Counted from the stretch's first letter, positions 10,869-19,920 are shown. The stretch is DNA of 64,000 nucleotides from an uncultured Lachnospiraceae bacterium (GCA_944384295.1 CALWSU010000008.1:1-64000), one strand, 5' to 3'. Translations and numbers: made by a program. The notes: a model not told the origin generated them from the sequence alone.

Positions 10869-11978
10869 ATGTTCAAAAAACAAATTGCACTTGCTATGGC
10901 GGCAGCAATGGCATTTGGAGTGGGTGGGTGTACCCAAAAGGAAGAAACAACAACACCAACAGATTTTGTGGAAAAAAAAGTAGAACCTGCATCATTTGAA
11001 TCAGGCGTAGAACTACAAGAAGATTGTATTCATTTGATTTATGCACTTGGTAATGCACCAGCAACCATTGATGCAGCAAAATTTTTCAAAATGCGTCTGG
11101 AACAAGAAACCAATGGGGCAATGACAGTCGATATTTACACCGATAACGTGTTAGGTGGGGAACGTGAATTGCTAGAAGGCTGTCAATTTGGTGATTATGA
11201 CATCGTTTTGGCAACTAATGCAACAGTAGCGTCGTTTTGTAATGATATTTATTGTTTGGATATTCCTTGGTTGTTTGACAATAAGCAGCAAGTATATGAA
11301 GTGTTAGACGGCAAATTAGGGGATTATTTAGGGGACCAGCTCAATGAAGTTGGTTTTGAATTGTTGCAATGGCAAGAAAATTCTTTCCGTACCTTATCTA
11401 CAACCAATCAACCCATTGAATCTATGGACGATTTGCAAGGCTTGAAAATTCGTATTATGGAAAATGAATTGCAATTGGCACAGTGGAAAGCATATGGCGC
11501 AAACCCAACACCAATGGCATTTACAGAATTATTTACTGCATTACAGCAGGGGACAGTAGACGGGCAGGACAATGGCGCGGAACTGACATGGCAGTCCAAA
11601 TTCTGTGAAGTACAAAAATATTATATATATACAAAACACATTTATTCTCCCTATGTGATTTTGATGAGTAAAGAGCGTTTTGAAGAATTGACACCCGAAC
11701 AACAGGAAATCATATTGCAGATTTCGGACGAAGCTGTAGCATATGAAAGAGAACGTTGTTCTGAATATGAAGCCGTTGCTTTGGAAAATATCAAAAATTA
11801 TCCTGGTATGAATTTCAGTGAATTGAATGAAGAAACAAAGGCACAGATGAAAGAAGCCTGCGCAGGAATCAAGGAGTTGGCATACACCAAAGTAACACAT
11901 CCAGAAGTCATTGATTTATTATATAGCGAAGTGGAATTGGCGAAACAGAAATATCCAGAACCATCTGGGCAAGAATAA
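10869..11978 (+). CDS. dctP: TRAP transporter substrate-binding protein (DctP family)
   Basis: Extracytoplasmic solute receptor of 369 residues that captures a carboxylate-type substrate for the DctQM membrane subunits. The signal peptide ends in a lipobox (GVGGC, Cys at about 21), so it is a lipoprotein. The mature domain shows DctP features: FFKMRLEQETNGAMTVDIY near the start, then IRIMENELQLAQWKAYGANP and the conserved PMAFTELFTALQQGTVDGQ. An ATG five bases upstream is out of frame; the start at 10869 has GGGAGG at proper spacing. It is the first gene of a three-gene operon. The arginine in the IRIM motif is the usual carboxylate anchor. The exact substrate is not predictable. Confidence 0.95.
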   Translation: MFKKQIALAMAAAMAFGVGGCTQKEETTTPTDFVEKKVEPASFESGVELQEDCIHLIYALGNAPATIDAAKFFKMRLEQETNGAMTVDIYTDNVLGGERELLEGCQFGDYDIVLATNATVASFCNDIYCLDIPWLFDNKQQVYEVLDGKLGDYLGDQLNEVGFELLQWQENSFRTLSTTNQPIESMDDLQGLKIRIMENELQLAQWKAYGANPTPMAFTELFTALQQGTVDGQDNGAELTWQSKFCEVQKYYIYTKHIYSPYVILMSKERFEELTPEQQEIILQISDEAVAYERERCSEYEAVALENIKNYPGMNFSELNEETKAQMKEACAGIKELAYTKVTHPEVIDLLYSEVELAKQKYPEPSGQE

Positions 11979-11999
11979 ATGTATGGGAGGGGTTAAGGT

Positions 12000-12488
12000 A
12001 TGAAGTTTTTGAATGAGCATTTTGAGGCGTGCTTTATTGTGCCGCTTATGTTTTTGATGAGTATTATTATTTTTATACAGGTTGTCATGCGTTATGTATT
12101 TCATAGCTCTTTGACATGGTCAGAAGAATTGGCGAGATATTTATTCGTATGGCTGGTGTATTTTTCGGTTGCGTATACAGCAAAGCGCCAAGCGCATATC
12201 CGCATTGATGCGGCAATCAATTTGTATCCAAAAGCATTGCGTCCTTGGATTGAGATTTTAAGCGAAATCATTGTTTTGATATTCTCTATTTTTATTGCGT
12301 ATACTTCTATCACAGTATTTCAGAAAATTTCTGCAAGTGGGCAGATTTCTCCTGCATTGCATATCCCGATGCAGTTTGTATATGCGGCACCTTTGGTAGG
12401 CTTTGTATTGACTGCCATTCGTCAGGTGCAATGTATTATGCAGAAGTTCCGTGAAATGCACGCCAGCAAGGAGGTAGATGAAACATGA
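12000..12488 (+). CDS. dctQ: TRAP transporter small permease (DctQ family)
   Basis: Small membrane subunit of 162 residues with four predicted helices. It carries the DctQ signature around helix 2 (VVMRYVFHSSLTWSEELARY), which ends in the conserved SEELARY-type motif. It follows dctP by 21 bases with GGGAGGGG as ribosome site, and its last four bases overlap the start of the large subunit. Together they form an ion-gradient driven importer. Confidence 0.95.
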   Translation: MKFLNEHFEACFIVPLMFLMSIIIFIQVVMRYVFHSSLTWSEELARYLFVWLVYFSVAYTAKRQAHIRIDAAINLYPKALRPWIEILSEIIVLIFSIFIAYTSITVFQKISASGQISPALHIPMQFVYAAPLVGFVLTAIRQVQCIMQKFREMHASKEVDET

Positions 12489-13777
12489 CAACAGGTGCAA
12501 TTGCAGCAATTATATTTATTGCGTTGATTCTGAGTTTGGTATTGACAATTCCGATTGGTTTTTCTTTGGGGATTGCGTCTTTGGCATACATATTCTATAC
12601 CGACCAACTAACATTGGGCTTTGTAGCGCGTAACATGGTAACCGGCTGTGACTCTTTTCCGATTATGGCAATTCCATTTTTTGTATTTGCCGGGGAATTG
12701 ATGAGCGGCGGGGGTATCTCAAAACGATTGCTTGATGTTGCAAATGTATTCTTTGGTAGAATTCGAGGCGGTTTGGCAATTGTGACCGTGGTGGTATGTA
12801 TGTTCTTTGCGGCAATTTCTGGTTCTGGTCCGGCAACAGTTGCCGCTGTGGGTGGTATGGTGGTACCCACTATGTTGGAAAAAGGTTATGACAAAAAGTT
12901 TGTTTTGGCGTTGATTGCGGCGGCTGGCTCCATTGGTGTAATTATCCCTCCCAGCATTCCTATGGTAGTTTATTCCGTTACAGTCAACAGCTCTGTAAGT
13001 TCCCTGTTCTTAGCAGGTTTTATACCCGGTATTTTGATTGGTGTGGTACTGATTTTTTACAGCTATTTTTATGCTAGAAAACAAAATTATACTGGCGATA
13101 CAGAACCCTTTAGCGGCAAAAGAGCCTTGCGTGAAATTTGGCGCGGCAAATGGGCATTGCTTTCCCCTGTCATTATATTAGGCGGGATTTATGGCGGTAT
13201 TTTTACACCGACAGAAGCTGCCGCAGTATCTGTTATTTATAGTTTGGTAATTGGTTTGTTTGTATACAAAGAATTGGATTTTCGTCAAATGTTAGATGTC
13301 ACAAAAAGAGCCTGCGAAACTACAGCAACCATTTTGGTCGTAATCGGCTGTGCAAATGGTTTCTCAAAAGTGCTGACATTGGGACGTATCCCTACCACAG
13401 TTGCAACATTATTGACTACTATGACAGATAGCAAGATTTTGATACTGCTGTTAATCAATCTGTTACTGCTTTTGGTAGGTTGTTTCATGGAAACAGTATG
13501 TGCTATTATGATTTTGGCACCCATTCTGTTCCCTGTTGTAACTGCATTGGGTGTAGACCCTGTACATTTTGGTATCATTATGGTTACAAACTTGGCAATC
13601 GGCTTTATCACACCACCTTTGGGCGTAAACTTGTTTGTGGCGTCGCGTGTAGGGGAAACGACACTAGATGTCGTCATAAAGGGAATCGTTCCTTTCTTGA
13701 TTTTGATGATTGCAACCTTGATGCTGATTACCTATGTACCAGGCATTTCTATGCTGTTGCCAAATTTGATGGGTTAA
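12485..13777 (+). CDS. dctM: TRAP transporter large permease (DctM family)
   Basis: Main translocating subunit of 430 residues, about 12 membrane helices. Recognisable DctM features are PFFVFAGELMSGGGISKRLL, the ISGSGPATVAAVGG segment, AAAGSIGVIIPPSIPMVVY and GFITPPLGVNLFVA. The start overlaps dctQ by ATGA, which implies translational coupling. A strong terminator follows at 13798. The transporter imports small carboxylates using a Na+ or H+ gradient. In this organism a Na+ gradient could be fed by the pyrophosphatase at 34841. Confidence 0.95.
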   Translation: MTTGAIAAIIFIALILSLVLTIPIGFSLGIASLAYIFYTDQLTLGFVARNMVTGCDSFPIMAIPFFVFAGELMSGGGISKRLLDVANVFFGRIRGGLAIVTVVVCMFFAAISGSGPATVAAVGGMVVPTMLEKGYDKKFVLALIAAAGSIGVIIPPSIPMVVYSVTVNSSVSSLFLAGFIPGILIGVVLIFYSYFYARKQNYTGDTEPFSGKRALREIWRGKWALLSPVIILGGIYGGIFTPTEAAAVSVIYSLVIGLFVYKELDFRQMLDVTKRACETTATILVVIGCANGFSKVLTLGRIPTTVATLLTTMTDSKILILLLINLLLLLVGCFMETVCAIMILAPILFPVVTALGVDPVHFGIIMVTNLAIGFITPPLGVNLFVASRVGETTLDVVIKGIVPFLILMIATLMLITYVPGISMLLPNLMG

Positions 13778-13797
13778 ATCGTATATTCTAAAAAATA

Positions 13798-13843
13798 AAA
13801 AGACTGCATCAGATACTATATTATCCCTTGCAGTCTTTTTTAT
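13798..13843. terminator. bidirectional intrinsic terminator
   Basis: The stem AAAGACTGCA with TGCAGTCTTT is flanked by A-rich sequence on one side and a T run on the other. It lies between the convergent dctM and lysO genes and can end both transcripts. Confidence 0.85.
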
Positions 13844-13860
13844 TTCATTACAAAATTACA

Positions 13861-14448
13861 TTAAATACAAAAAAATGGTACCAGAACGGGAACGGCGAGC
13901 GTACATAATACGCCGCTGATAAATGCTAAAATGGCGGTTTGACTGTCTGTATATTTGCTCAAAAGCGGTAATGTGGTATCCATAGCAGTCGCACCGGCTG
14001 GCGCAATTGCAACATAAACATTACGCCTTGCCAATATAGGTACTAGCAAAAATGTGAATACTTCACGAAAAACATTCGATAGAAAAGAAATGGCACCACC
14101 GGCGGGATTGCCGGCTTCGGTCATCAAAATACCGGATAAACTGTACCAGCCTAGCCCAGACGTAATAGCAATCCCTTCCATGACATCGCCTTGTAACAAC
14201 ATAGCGCATAATGCCCCGCCAGCCAAAGAACCTAGTACAACGCCCAAAGGAATGACTAAAATACGTAGTCCCATACGCCGAATTTGTACAAACACTTCAC
14301 GATGTACGCCCATATCAATGCCGACACAAAATAGCAATATCAAGAGCATGTAGGACGAAGAAGCATCTAAAAATGCACTCCAGATTTCTGGTATATACAT
14401 ACCTGCACCAATCCCAAGTACCAAAGCAATTAAGATAGCTTTGCTCAT
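13861..14448 (-). CDS. lysO: LysO-type exporter, large C-terminal half
   Basis: Membrane protein of 195 residues corresponding to the C-terminal two thirds of the LysO (DUF340) lysine exporter, which exports L-lysine and thialysine in E. coli as one 299-residue protein. Seen: MLLILLFCVGIDMG, then SGLGWYSLSGILMTEAGNPAGGAISFLSNVFRE and the terminal PLLSKYTDSQTAILAFISG region, all family hallmarks. The true start is 14448; the reading frame is open upstream but lacks homology. It overlaps the upstream half-gene by ATGA. The two-gene arrangement is common in Firmicutes, so this is a natural split and not a frameshift. Confidence 0.88.
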   Translation of the reverse strand: MSKAILIALVLGIGAGMYIPEIWSAFLDASSSYMLLILLFCVGIDMGVHREVFVQIRRMGLRILVIPLGVVLGSLAGGALCAMLLQGDVMEGIAITSGLGWYSLSGILMTEAGNPAGGAISFLSNVFREVFTFLLVPILARRNVYVAIAPAGATAMDTTLPLLSKYTDSQTAILAFISGVLCTLAVPVLVPFFCI

Positions 14449-14726
14449 TTGGTACCTCCTTTCGGCAAAAACAGTTTTGTCAGAAGGAATACAACTGCAA
14501 TCGAACCAGCAACCGCAAATAATGCAAACAAGAATGCTTTGCCGCCCAAAGACGGCAAAGCTTGTATGATTTCTTGATTTCTGCCAATGCCGACGCCCAT
14601 GCAAAATATCAAAAGCATCAGCCAGACCGTTTGCAAACGTGCATTGATGCGTAAACCCTTTTCTGTCAATTGTCCCGAAAATCCAACCAGAAACCCTAGT
14701 CCCAGTACCAGAAAGATTTTCCACAT
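14445..14726 (-). CDS. LysO-type exporter, small N-terminal half (DUF340)
   Basis: Membrane protein of 93 residues with three hydrophobic helices and the internal signature LMLLIFCMGVGIGRN, which mirrors LLILLFCVGIDMG in the partner gene. This internal repeat is typical of the LysO family. Translationally coupled to the larger half (ATGA overlap) and starting only five bases after the threonine aldolase stop. The two proteins presumably assemble into one exporter. Confidence 0.85.
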   Translation of the reverse strand: MWKIFLVLGLGFLVGFSGQLTEKGLRINARLQTVWLMLLIFCMGVGIGRNQEIIQALPSLGGKAFLFALFAVAGSIAVVFLLTKLFLPKGGTK

Positions 14727-14730
14727 ATGT

Positions 14731-15762
14731 TTACACCTGTTTCATCAAAGCAATCACTTTGTCAATTTCTTCTCTGGATACATATTTATGTGTTACAAAA
14801 CGCATGATGCCATTATCTTCTCCATTGATGATAACATCATGTTTTGCCATGTAGTCCACCAATTCCGCGGAGGAAAGGGGATAATCTTTCAGGCGGAAGA
14901 ATACCATATTGATTTGTTGACGTTCTTTGTATACTTCCAAACCTTTCACACTGCATAATGCTTCTGCCATATATGCAGCATTGTCATGGTCTTCTTGTAA
15001 GCGTTTTGTCATATCTTTCAGTGCCACAATGCCAGCGGCTGCTAAAATACCAATCTGACGCATACCGCCGCCCAAAATTTTGCGTTTTCTGCGAGCTTGT
15101 GCAATAAATTCTTTGCTGCCAACTAATACAGAGCCTACAGGCGCGCACAGGCCTTTTGATAAGCAGACAGAAACGGTATCTGCATATTGTGCAATTTCTT
15201 TTGCTTCTACGCCCAATACTGCGGCAGCGTTAAAAATACGCGCACCGTCCAGATGTACGGGCAGATGGTATTTGTCTGCCAGTGTTTTGATTTGTTTCAT
15301 ATATTCCAAAGAACGTACTTGTCCGTCAGAATCTGCATTTTCATATGTGATTAAAGCGGTAGAAGGTTGGTGAATATCGTTGGGGTCTTTGCGGATATAG
15401 TTTTCGACAATCCGCAAAGGCATTTCGCCATTGACATTTTGTACAGTACGCAATTGTACACCTGCTAAAATCGCAGCAGAACCAGCTTCATGCACGACAA
15501 TATGACAGTTATCCGGCAATATCACTTCTTGCCCACGTACCGCATGAGTGAATAAAGCAAGCTGATTGCTCATTACGCCGCTTGGTACAAATAAGCCTGC
15601 TTCTTTGCCCATCAAATCGGCTGCCAATTGTTCCAGTTCTCTGGCGGTCACGTCATCGCCATATACGTCATCGCCTACCACAGCGGTGCACATTGCCTGA
15701 CGCATTTCGTCGGTTGGTACGGTCACTGTGTCACTTCTTAAGTCGATTTTTCCGTTAATCAT
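14731..15762 (-). CDS. ltaE: low-specificity L-threonine aldolase (PLP enzyme)
   Basis: PLP-dependent beta-eliminating aldolase of 343 residues converting threonine/allo-threonine to glycine and acetaldehyde. N-terminal IDLRSDTVTVPTDEMRQAM, GDDVYGDD, the PSGVMSNQLAL loop, LDGARIFNAA and the lysine motif SVCLSKGLCAPVGS (Schiff-base Lys) are all present. I use the ATG at 15762 because GAGGAGGC stands eight bases upstream, inside the end of the ABC-F gene; an ATG 18 bases further upstream lacks a site. It lies in a tight operon with an ABC-F ATPase and a LysO-type exporter, which hints at a link with amino-acid efflux. Confidence 0.93.
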   Translation of the reverse strand: MINGKIDLRSDTVTVPTDEMRQAMCTAVVGDDVYGDDVTARELEQLAADLMGKEAGLFVPSGVMSNQLALFTHAVRGQEVILPDNCHIVVHEAGSAAILAGVQLRTVQNVNGEMPLRIVENYIRKDPNDIHQPSTALITYENADSDGQVRSLEYMKQIKTLADKYHLPVHLDGARIFNAAAVLGVEAKEIAQYADTVSVCLSKGLCAPVGSVLVGSKEFIAQARRKRKILGGGMRQIGILAAAGIVALKDMTKRLQEDHDNAAYMAEALCSVKGLEVYKERQQINMVFFRLKDYPLSSAELVDYMAKHDVIINGEDNGIMRFVTHKYVSREEIDKVIALMKQV

Positions 15763-15766
15763 TTGT

Positions 15767-17395
15767 TTATGCCTCCTCACTCAGTTTTGCCCGTAGGGCG
15801 TCGATTTCTTCACTTTCTATATATTCGTCAAACGTCATCTGTCTGTCAATGATGCCGCCTGGCAAAATTTCAATGATTCTGTTTGCAATGGTTTGTGTGA
15901 ATTGGTGGTCGTGAGAATCAAAAAGCAATGTGCCTTTGTATTCCATCAGCCCTTCATTCAATGCGGTAATGGATTCCAAATCTAAATGGTTGGTCGGTTC
16001 GTCCAAAATCATGACATTGGCGCCGCTCATCATCATTTTACATAACATACAACGTACTTTTTCGCCCCCAGAAAGCACACAAGCTTCTTTCAAGGCTTCC
16101 TCGCCGCTAAAGAGCATACGTCCCAGCCAGCCGCGGATATCAGAATCATATTGTTCGCCTTCTTTGGCAAAAGGACGCAGCCATTCAATCAAAGAATCGT
16201 GACAGCCTTCAAAGTATTTTGTATTGTCTTTGGGGAAGTATGCTGTTTTGGTAGTGATGCCCCATTTGAAGCTGCCTTCGTCTGGCTCCAGTTCGCCAGT
16301 TAAAATTTGGAATAATGTGGTTCTAGCGATTTCGTCTTTCCCTACAAATGCGACTTTGTCATTGGGACGAATCATAAAGCTCACATTGTCTAATACTTTT
16401 TTGCCGTCAATGGTTTTGGAAATATTTTCTACAAACAATACATCATTGCCGACTTCTCTATCTTGCTTAAAGCTACAGAAGGGATAACGACGAGAAGAAG
16501 GTTTGATGGTATCCATTTGCAGGTTGTCTAATAATTTTTTACGGCTGGTTGCCTGTTTTGCTTTGGAAGCATTGGCACTAAAACGCTGTATAAATTCCTG
16601 TAACTCTTTGATTTTTTGTTCTGTGCGTTTGTTCTGGTCTTTCAATTGACGTTGTGTCATCTGTGTATAATTGTACCAGAAATCATAGTTGCCGACATAC
16701 ATGGTAATTTTACCATAGTCTATATCTGCAATATTGGTGCAGATTTTATTCAGAAAATGACGGTCATGGGAAACCACAATTACAGTATTTTCAAAGTCCA
16801 TCAAGAAGTTTTCCAGCCAACGAATCGCGTGTAAATCCAGATGGTTGGTTGGTTCGTCCAGAAGCAGTATATCTGGATTGCCAAACAATGCCTGCGCCAA
16901 AAGTACTTTCACTTTTTGGTCACCTGTCAATTCTTTCATTTTTACATAATGAAATTCGTTTGTAACACCCAAACCATTTAAGAGAATTTCGGCATTGGAT
17001 TCGGCAGACCAGCCGTCCAGTTCTGCGAATTCGCCTTCCAGTTCAGAAACCTTGATACCATCTTCGTCGCTGAAATCTTCTTTGCTATACAATGCTTCTT
17101 TTTCTTTCATGATGTCATATAAACGTTTGTGACCATATAATACCGTTTCTACAACATCAAATTCATCGAACATAAAGTGGTCTTGTTTTAATACTGCCAT
17201 ACGTTCGCCGGGTGTAATGAAAACAGAGCCTTTGTTTGGTTCTAAATCTCCTGCTAATATTTTCAAAAATGTGGATTTTCCGGCACCATTTGCGCCAATC
17301 AATCCATAACAGTTGCCTTTTGTAAAATTGATATTCACATCTTTGAAAAGCACCCGTCCGCCGTATTGTAAACTCACACCTTGTGCTGCAATCAT
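15767..17395 (-). CDS. ABC-F family ATPase (YkpA/YbiT-like)
   Basis: Soluble ribosome-associated protein of 542 residues with two nucleotide-binding domains and no membrane part. Domain 1 has Walker A GANGAGKST (about 36-44) and Walker B LLLDEPTNHLD with a signature reduced to LTGDQKVK. A charged linker follows (about 245-300). Domain 2 has a degenerate Walker A (VGKDEIARTTLF) but an intact LSGGEKVR signature and MILDEPTNHLD. This pattern matches the YkpA/YbiT subgroup as I remember it, rather than the antibiotic-resistance ABC-F proteins. It is first in an operon with threonine aldolase and the LysO-type genes. Likely a translation factor; the exact role is unknown. Confidence 0.9.
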   Translation of the reverse strand: MIAAQGVSLQYGGRVLFKDVNINFTKGNCYGLIGANGAGKSTFLKILAGDLEPNKGSVFITPGERMAVLKQDHFMFDEFDVVETVLYGHKRLYDIMKEKEALYSKEDFSDEDGIKVSELEGEFAELDGWSAESNAEILLNGLGVTNEFHYVKMKELTGDQKVKVLLAQALFGNPDILLLDEPTNHLDLHAIRWLENFLMDFENTVIVVSHDRHFLNKICTNIADIDYGKITMYVGNYDFWYNYTQMTQRQLKDQNKRTEQKIKELQEFIQRFSANASKAKQATSRKKLLDNLQMDTIKPSSRRYPFCSFKQDREVGNDVLFVENISKTIDGKKVLDNVSFMIRPNDKVAFVGKDEIARTTLFQILTGELEPDEGSFKWGITTKTAYFPKDNTKYFEGCHDSLIEWLRPFAKEGEQYDSDIRGWLGRMLFSGEEALKEACVLSGGEKVRCMLCKMMMSGANVMILDEPTNHLDLESITALNEGLMEYKGTLLFDSHDHQFTQTIANRIIEILPGGIIDRQMTFDEYIESEEIDALRAKLSEEA

Positions 17396-17537
17396 ATATT
17401 TGCCCCTTTCTTTGGTTAAATTTTCAAAAATAAAAATCCTTCCTATTATAGCGCATCTTTTGGAGAAAAAACAGCCCTAAATCCAAAATACGCAAGAATG
17501 GAAAAAGAAAATAAAAAAAGAGAGTCAATCAGCTCTC

Positions 17538-17831
17538 GTCAGACTGTAGAAAAACCAGGTTTTATAATTTTTCAAGACGGCGGAAAGGTTTGGGAAACAA
17601 TGGTCAACACGTTTGCTGCGCAAACGCCAGCCATAAATGGCTGTCCGCACTTCTTTGCGGTGTGTCATTTCCCAACTGGAATCCGCAGTCGGAATTCATT
17701 TCCAACGAGGAAAAGCAGGAGTTTCAAAGCTTTTTAGCTGATGGAACTCCTGCTTTATACTTCTGTCTACTCGTCAAAGGCTTGAATGAAATGAGCCTTT
17801 GACGAAAGTGTGTCGATTTTTTCGATACACT
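17538..17831 (+). repeat. copy A of the dispersed structured repeat, with extra insert
   Basis: Full copy of the repeat (about 294 bp) that starts near AGACTGTAGAAAAAC and ends with the terminal hairpin AGTGTGTCGA/TCGATACACT. Unlike copies B-D it carries about 65-70 extra bases in the loop of the first stem (about 17600-17670), which themselves form three small hairpins. It is flanked by two near-copies of the tRNA-Leu terminator hairpin (17513-17537 and 17832-17854). Orientation is opposite to both neighbouring genes. Confidence 0.88.
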
Positions 17832-17857
17832 AAAAAAGAGAGCCAAAAGCTCTCTTT
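17832..17857 (-). terminator. terminator of tRNA-Leu (inner copy)
   Basis: On the minus strand a GAGAGC/GCTCTC-type stem is followed by TTTTTT, directly after the tRNA. A second, similar hairpin with its own T run is found at 17513-17537 on the far side of repeat copy A. Confidence 0.8.
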
Positions 17858-17867
17858 CCTTGCGAAA

Positions 17868-17952
17868 TGCGGATGACAGGACTTGAACCTGCACGGACGT
17901 AATGTCCACTAGAACCTGAATCTAGCGCGTCTGCCAATTCCGCCACATCCGC
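17868..17952 (-). tRNA. tRNA-Leu (anticodon CAG)
   Basis: An 85-nt cloverleaf with a long variable arm. The acceptor stem GCGGAUG pairs with CAUCCGC, discriminator A. The anticodon stem CUAGA/UCUAG encloses loop UUCAGGU with CAG, and the T arm has GGUUCAAGUCC. CCA is not encoded. Confidence 0.95.
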
Positions 17953-17972
17953 ATATTTTTGAATGCTTGTAT

Positions 17973-18001
17973 AGTATAGCGCAGATGTCGGAAGTTGTCA
18001 A
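17973..18001 (-). promoter_or_regulatory. promoter of tRNA-Leu
   Basis: TTGACA (minus strand, 17996-18001), 17-base spacer, TATACT (17973-17978). The predicted start lies a few bases before the tRNA 5' end. Confidence 0.85.
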
Positions 18002-18253
18002 GTAAAAATTACAAAATTTATGAACAGTCTTTTGTATGGAAATAAATGGAAAATGGGAAAACAAAATATACAAAATAATGCATAATTGTATAGAAAAAAT
18101 CTACTTTTGGAATTTATTTTTTTCGTTGAGAAAACAGAATCTTTTTGCTATGATGTGTCTGTATGATGGAAAGAATATATACAATAATATTCATATCTTT
18201 TTTGTATGTATTCAAAAAATGTATTTTATTTATTTTTTAAGGAGGTTTTTGAT

Positions 18254-19903
18254 ATGCTGCGGGGGTTCGCAGAGGATTGGAAGCGAGAGTTTCGGGGATA
18301 CAATTCTGCAACATTGATGAAAGATGTTATGGCTGGGCTGACGGTAGCGGCGGTGGCATTGCCTTTAGCACTTGCCTTTGGTGTCAGTTCCGGCGCAGAC
18401 GCGGCGGCGGGGCTGATTACGGCAATCATTGCCGGTTTGGTCATGAGTATGTTAGCAGGTGGATATTATCAAATTTCTGGACCAACTGGCGCAATGGCAG
18501 CGATTTTGACTTCACTGGTGGCAAGTTATGGTTTAGATGGCGTGTTTCTTGCGACACTGATGGCGGGGGTTTTATTGCTTTTGGCTGGTATTTTACATTT
18601 GGGGAAATTGACTTCTTTTATCCCTGCGCCAGTCATCACAGGCTTTACATCTGGAATTGCGGTCATCATTGCTTTGGGGCAGATTGATAATTTTTTTGGT
18701 ACATATAGCGAAGGAACAACAGCAGTTGCGAAGTTGCTGAGTTATGGCAGATTGGGATTTTCACCAGATTGGATTTCAGTCGGAATCGGTTTGTTTGTGG
18801 TATTGTTTATGGTGTTTTTTCCAAAAAAATGGAATGCTATTGTACCTGCATCTTTGATCAGCATTATATTAGCAACAGCAGCCAGTATTCTATTACAGTT
18901 AGAAGTTGCAGTGGTAGGAGAGATTCCGCAAACCTTGTTCCCAGAAAATAGTTTGCGTTTTTCCGCATTACAGCCGGCAACCATGGGCAAATTGATTGCG
19001 CCAGCATGTAGTATTGCCATATTGGGTATGATTGAAAGTTTATTATGTGGCGCGAGTGCGGCACAGATGACAGGGGTACGACTTAAAAGCAATCAAGAAT
19101 TGATTGCACAAGGGGTAGGCAATATTTTGTTGCCGTTTTTTGGTGGGATTCCTGCAACGGCAGCGATTGCACGTACCAGTGTTGCCATACGTTCAGGAGC
19201 AAAAACAAGATTGACAGGTGTATTTCATGCAGTAGGCTTATTGATTTCTATGTTTTTGCTTGCGCCTGTGATGTCACAAATTCCTATGGCAGCTTTGGCA
19301 GGGGTTTTGATGGTGACAGCGTTTCGTATGAATGAATGGAACAGCATATTTTATATGTTTTCGCATAAATTCAAAGGAGCTATGTTGGAATTTCTCGCTA
19401 CCATGCTTGCGACAATTTTATTTGACTTGACCATTGCGATATTGGTGGGTGTTGTGATTGGTTTAATCTTTTTGGTATCTCGCTTATCCTTTTTGGAAAT
19501 CAATTACGAAAGAGTGGATATGCAGCGTTTACATGTGGAAGATGAAGCACTTTGCAAGCGATATGACAATGCTATGGTGGCATATATTACAGGACCTATG
19601 ATTTTTGCCAATACACAAAATGTAGCAGATATTGCAGAACATCTGAGAGGTTGCGATACATTATTGCTTTCTATGAGAGGGGTATCGAATATTGATATTT
19701 CTTGTGCGCAGACATTGCGTACTTTAATCAGCAATTTGCGTTTGCAGGGGATAGATGTTGTATTATGCGGTTTGCCCAGACGCGCAATGGAAATGATGCG
19801 TCGTACGGAGTTAGATGTGTATGTCGGCAAAGAAAACTTTTATTGGAGTGTAGAGCGCGCACTTTTGACATTGCGCCCAACACCAGAAGCAAAACAAAGA
19901 TAG
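18254..19903 (+). CDS. SulP family inorganic anion transporter
   Basis: Membrane transporter of 549 residues for sulfate, bicarbonate or another anion. About 10-14 helices lie between residues 25 and 420, with YQISGPTGAMAAIL and VITGFTSGIAVIIALGQ, which are SulP signatures. A cytoplasmic STAS domain lies at about 440-545 (MVAYITGPMIFANTQN through MRGVSNIDISCAQTL). The start at 18254 follows AAGGAGGTTTTTGAT; a longer frame upstream has no ribosome site. No partner carbonic anhydrase or sulfate-activation genes are near, so the substrate is open. A terminator follows. Confidence 0.92.
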   Translation: MLRGFAEDWKREFRGYNSATLMKDVMAGLTVAAVALPLALAFGVSSGADAAAGLITAIIAGLVMSMLAGGYYQISGPTGAMAAILTSLVASYGLDGVFLATLMAGVLLLLAGILHLGKLTSFIPAPVITGFTSGIAVIIALGQIDNFFGTYSEGTTAVAKLLSYGRLGFSPDWISVGIGLFVVLFMVFFPKKWNAIVPASLISIILATAASILLQLEVAVVGEIPQTLFPENSLRFSALQPATMGKLIAPACSIAILGMIESLLCGASAAQMTGVRLKSNQELIAQGVGNILLPFFGGIPATAAIARTSVAIRSGAKTRLTGVFHAVGLLISMFLLAPVMSQIPMAALAGVLMVTAFRMNEWNSIFYMFSHKFKGAMLEFLATMLATILFDLTIAILVGVVIGLIFLVSRLSFLEINYERVDMQRLHVEDEALCKRYDNAMVAYITGPMIFANTQNVADIAEHLRGCDTLLLSMRGVSNIDISCAQTLRTLISNLRLQGIDVVLCGLPRRAMEMMRRTELDVYVGKENFYWSVERALLTLRPTPEAKQR

Positions 19904-19920
19904 AAAAATAAAAAACAAAA

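Noticed and set aside
13861-14726. Frameshifted single lysO gene
   Set aside because: The two halves overlap by a clean ATGA stop-start, and two-gene LysO exporters are common in Firmicutes.
17538-17831. Repeat considered as an IS200/IS605-derived palindromic element
   Set aside because: Those insert without target duplications, whereas four of five copies here have long flanking direct repeats. No tnpA-like gene is in the window, so the link remains unsupported.
17724-17909. Small conserved frame read from the repeat copies (SRQKYKAG-type peptide)
   Set aside because: The same peptide appears from several copies only because the DNA is repeated. It has no start with a ribosome site, copies carry indels, and the changes follow base pairing and not codons.
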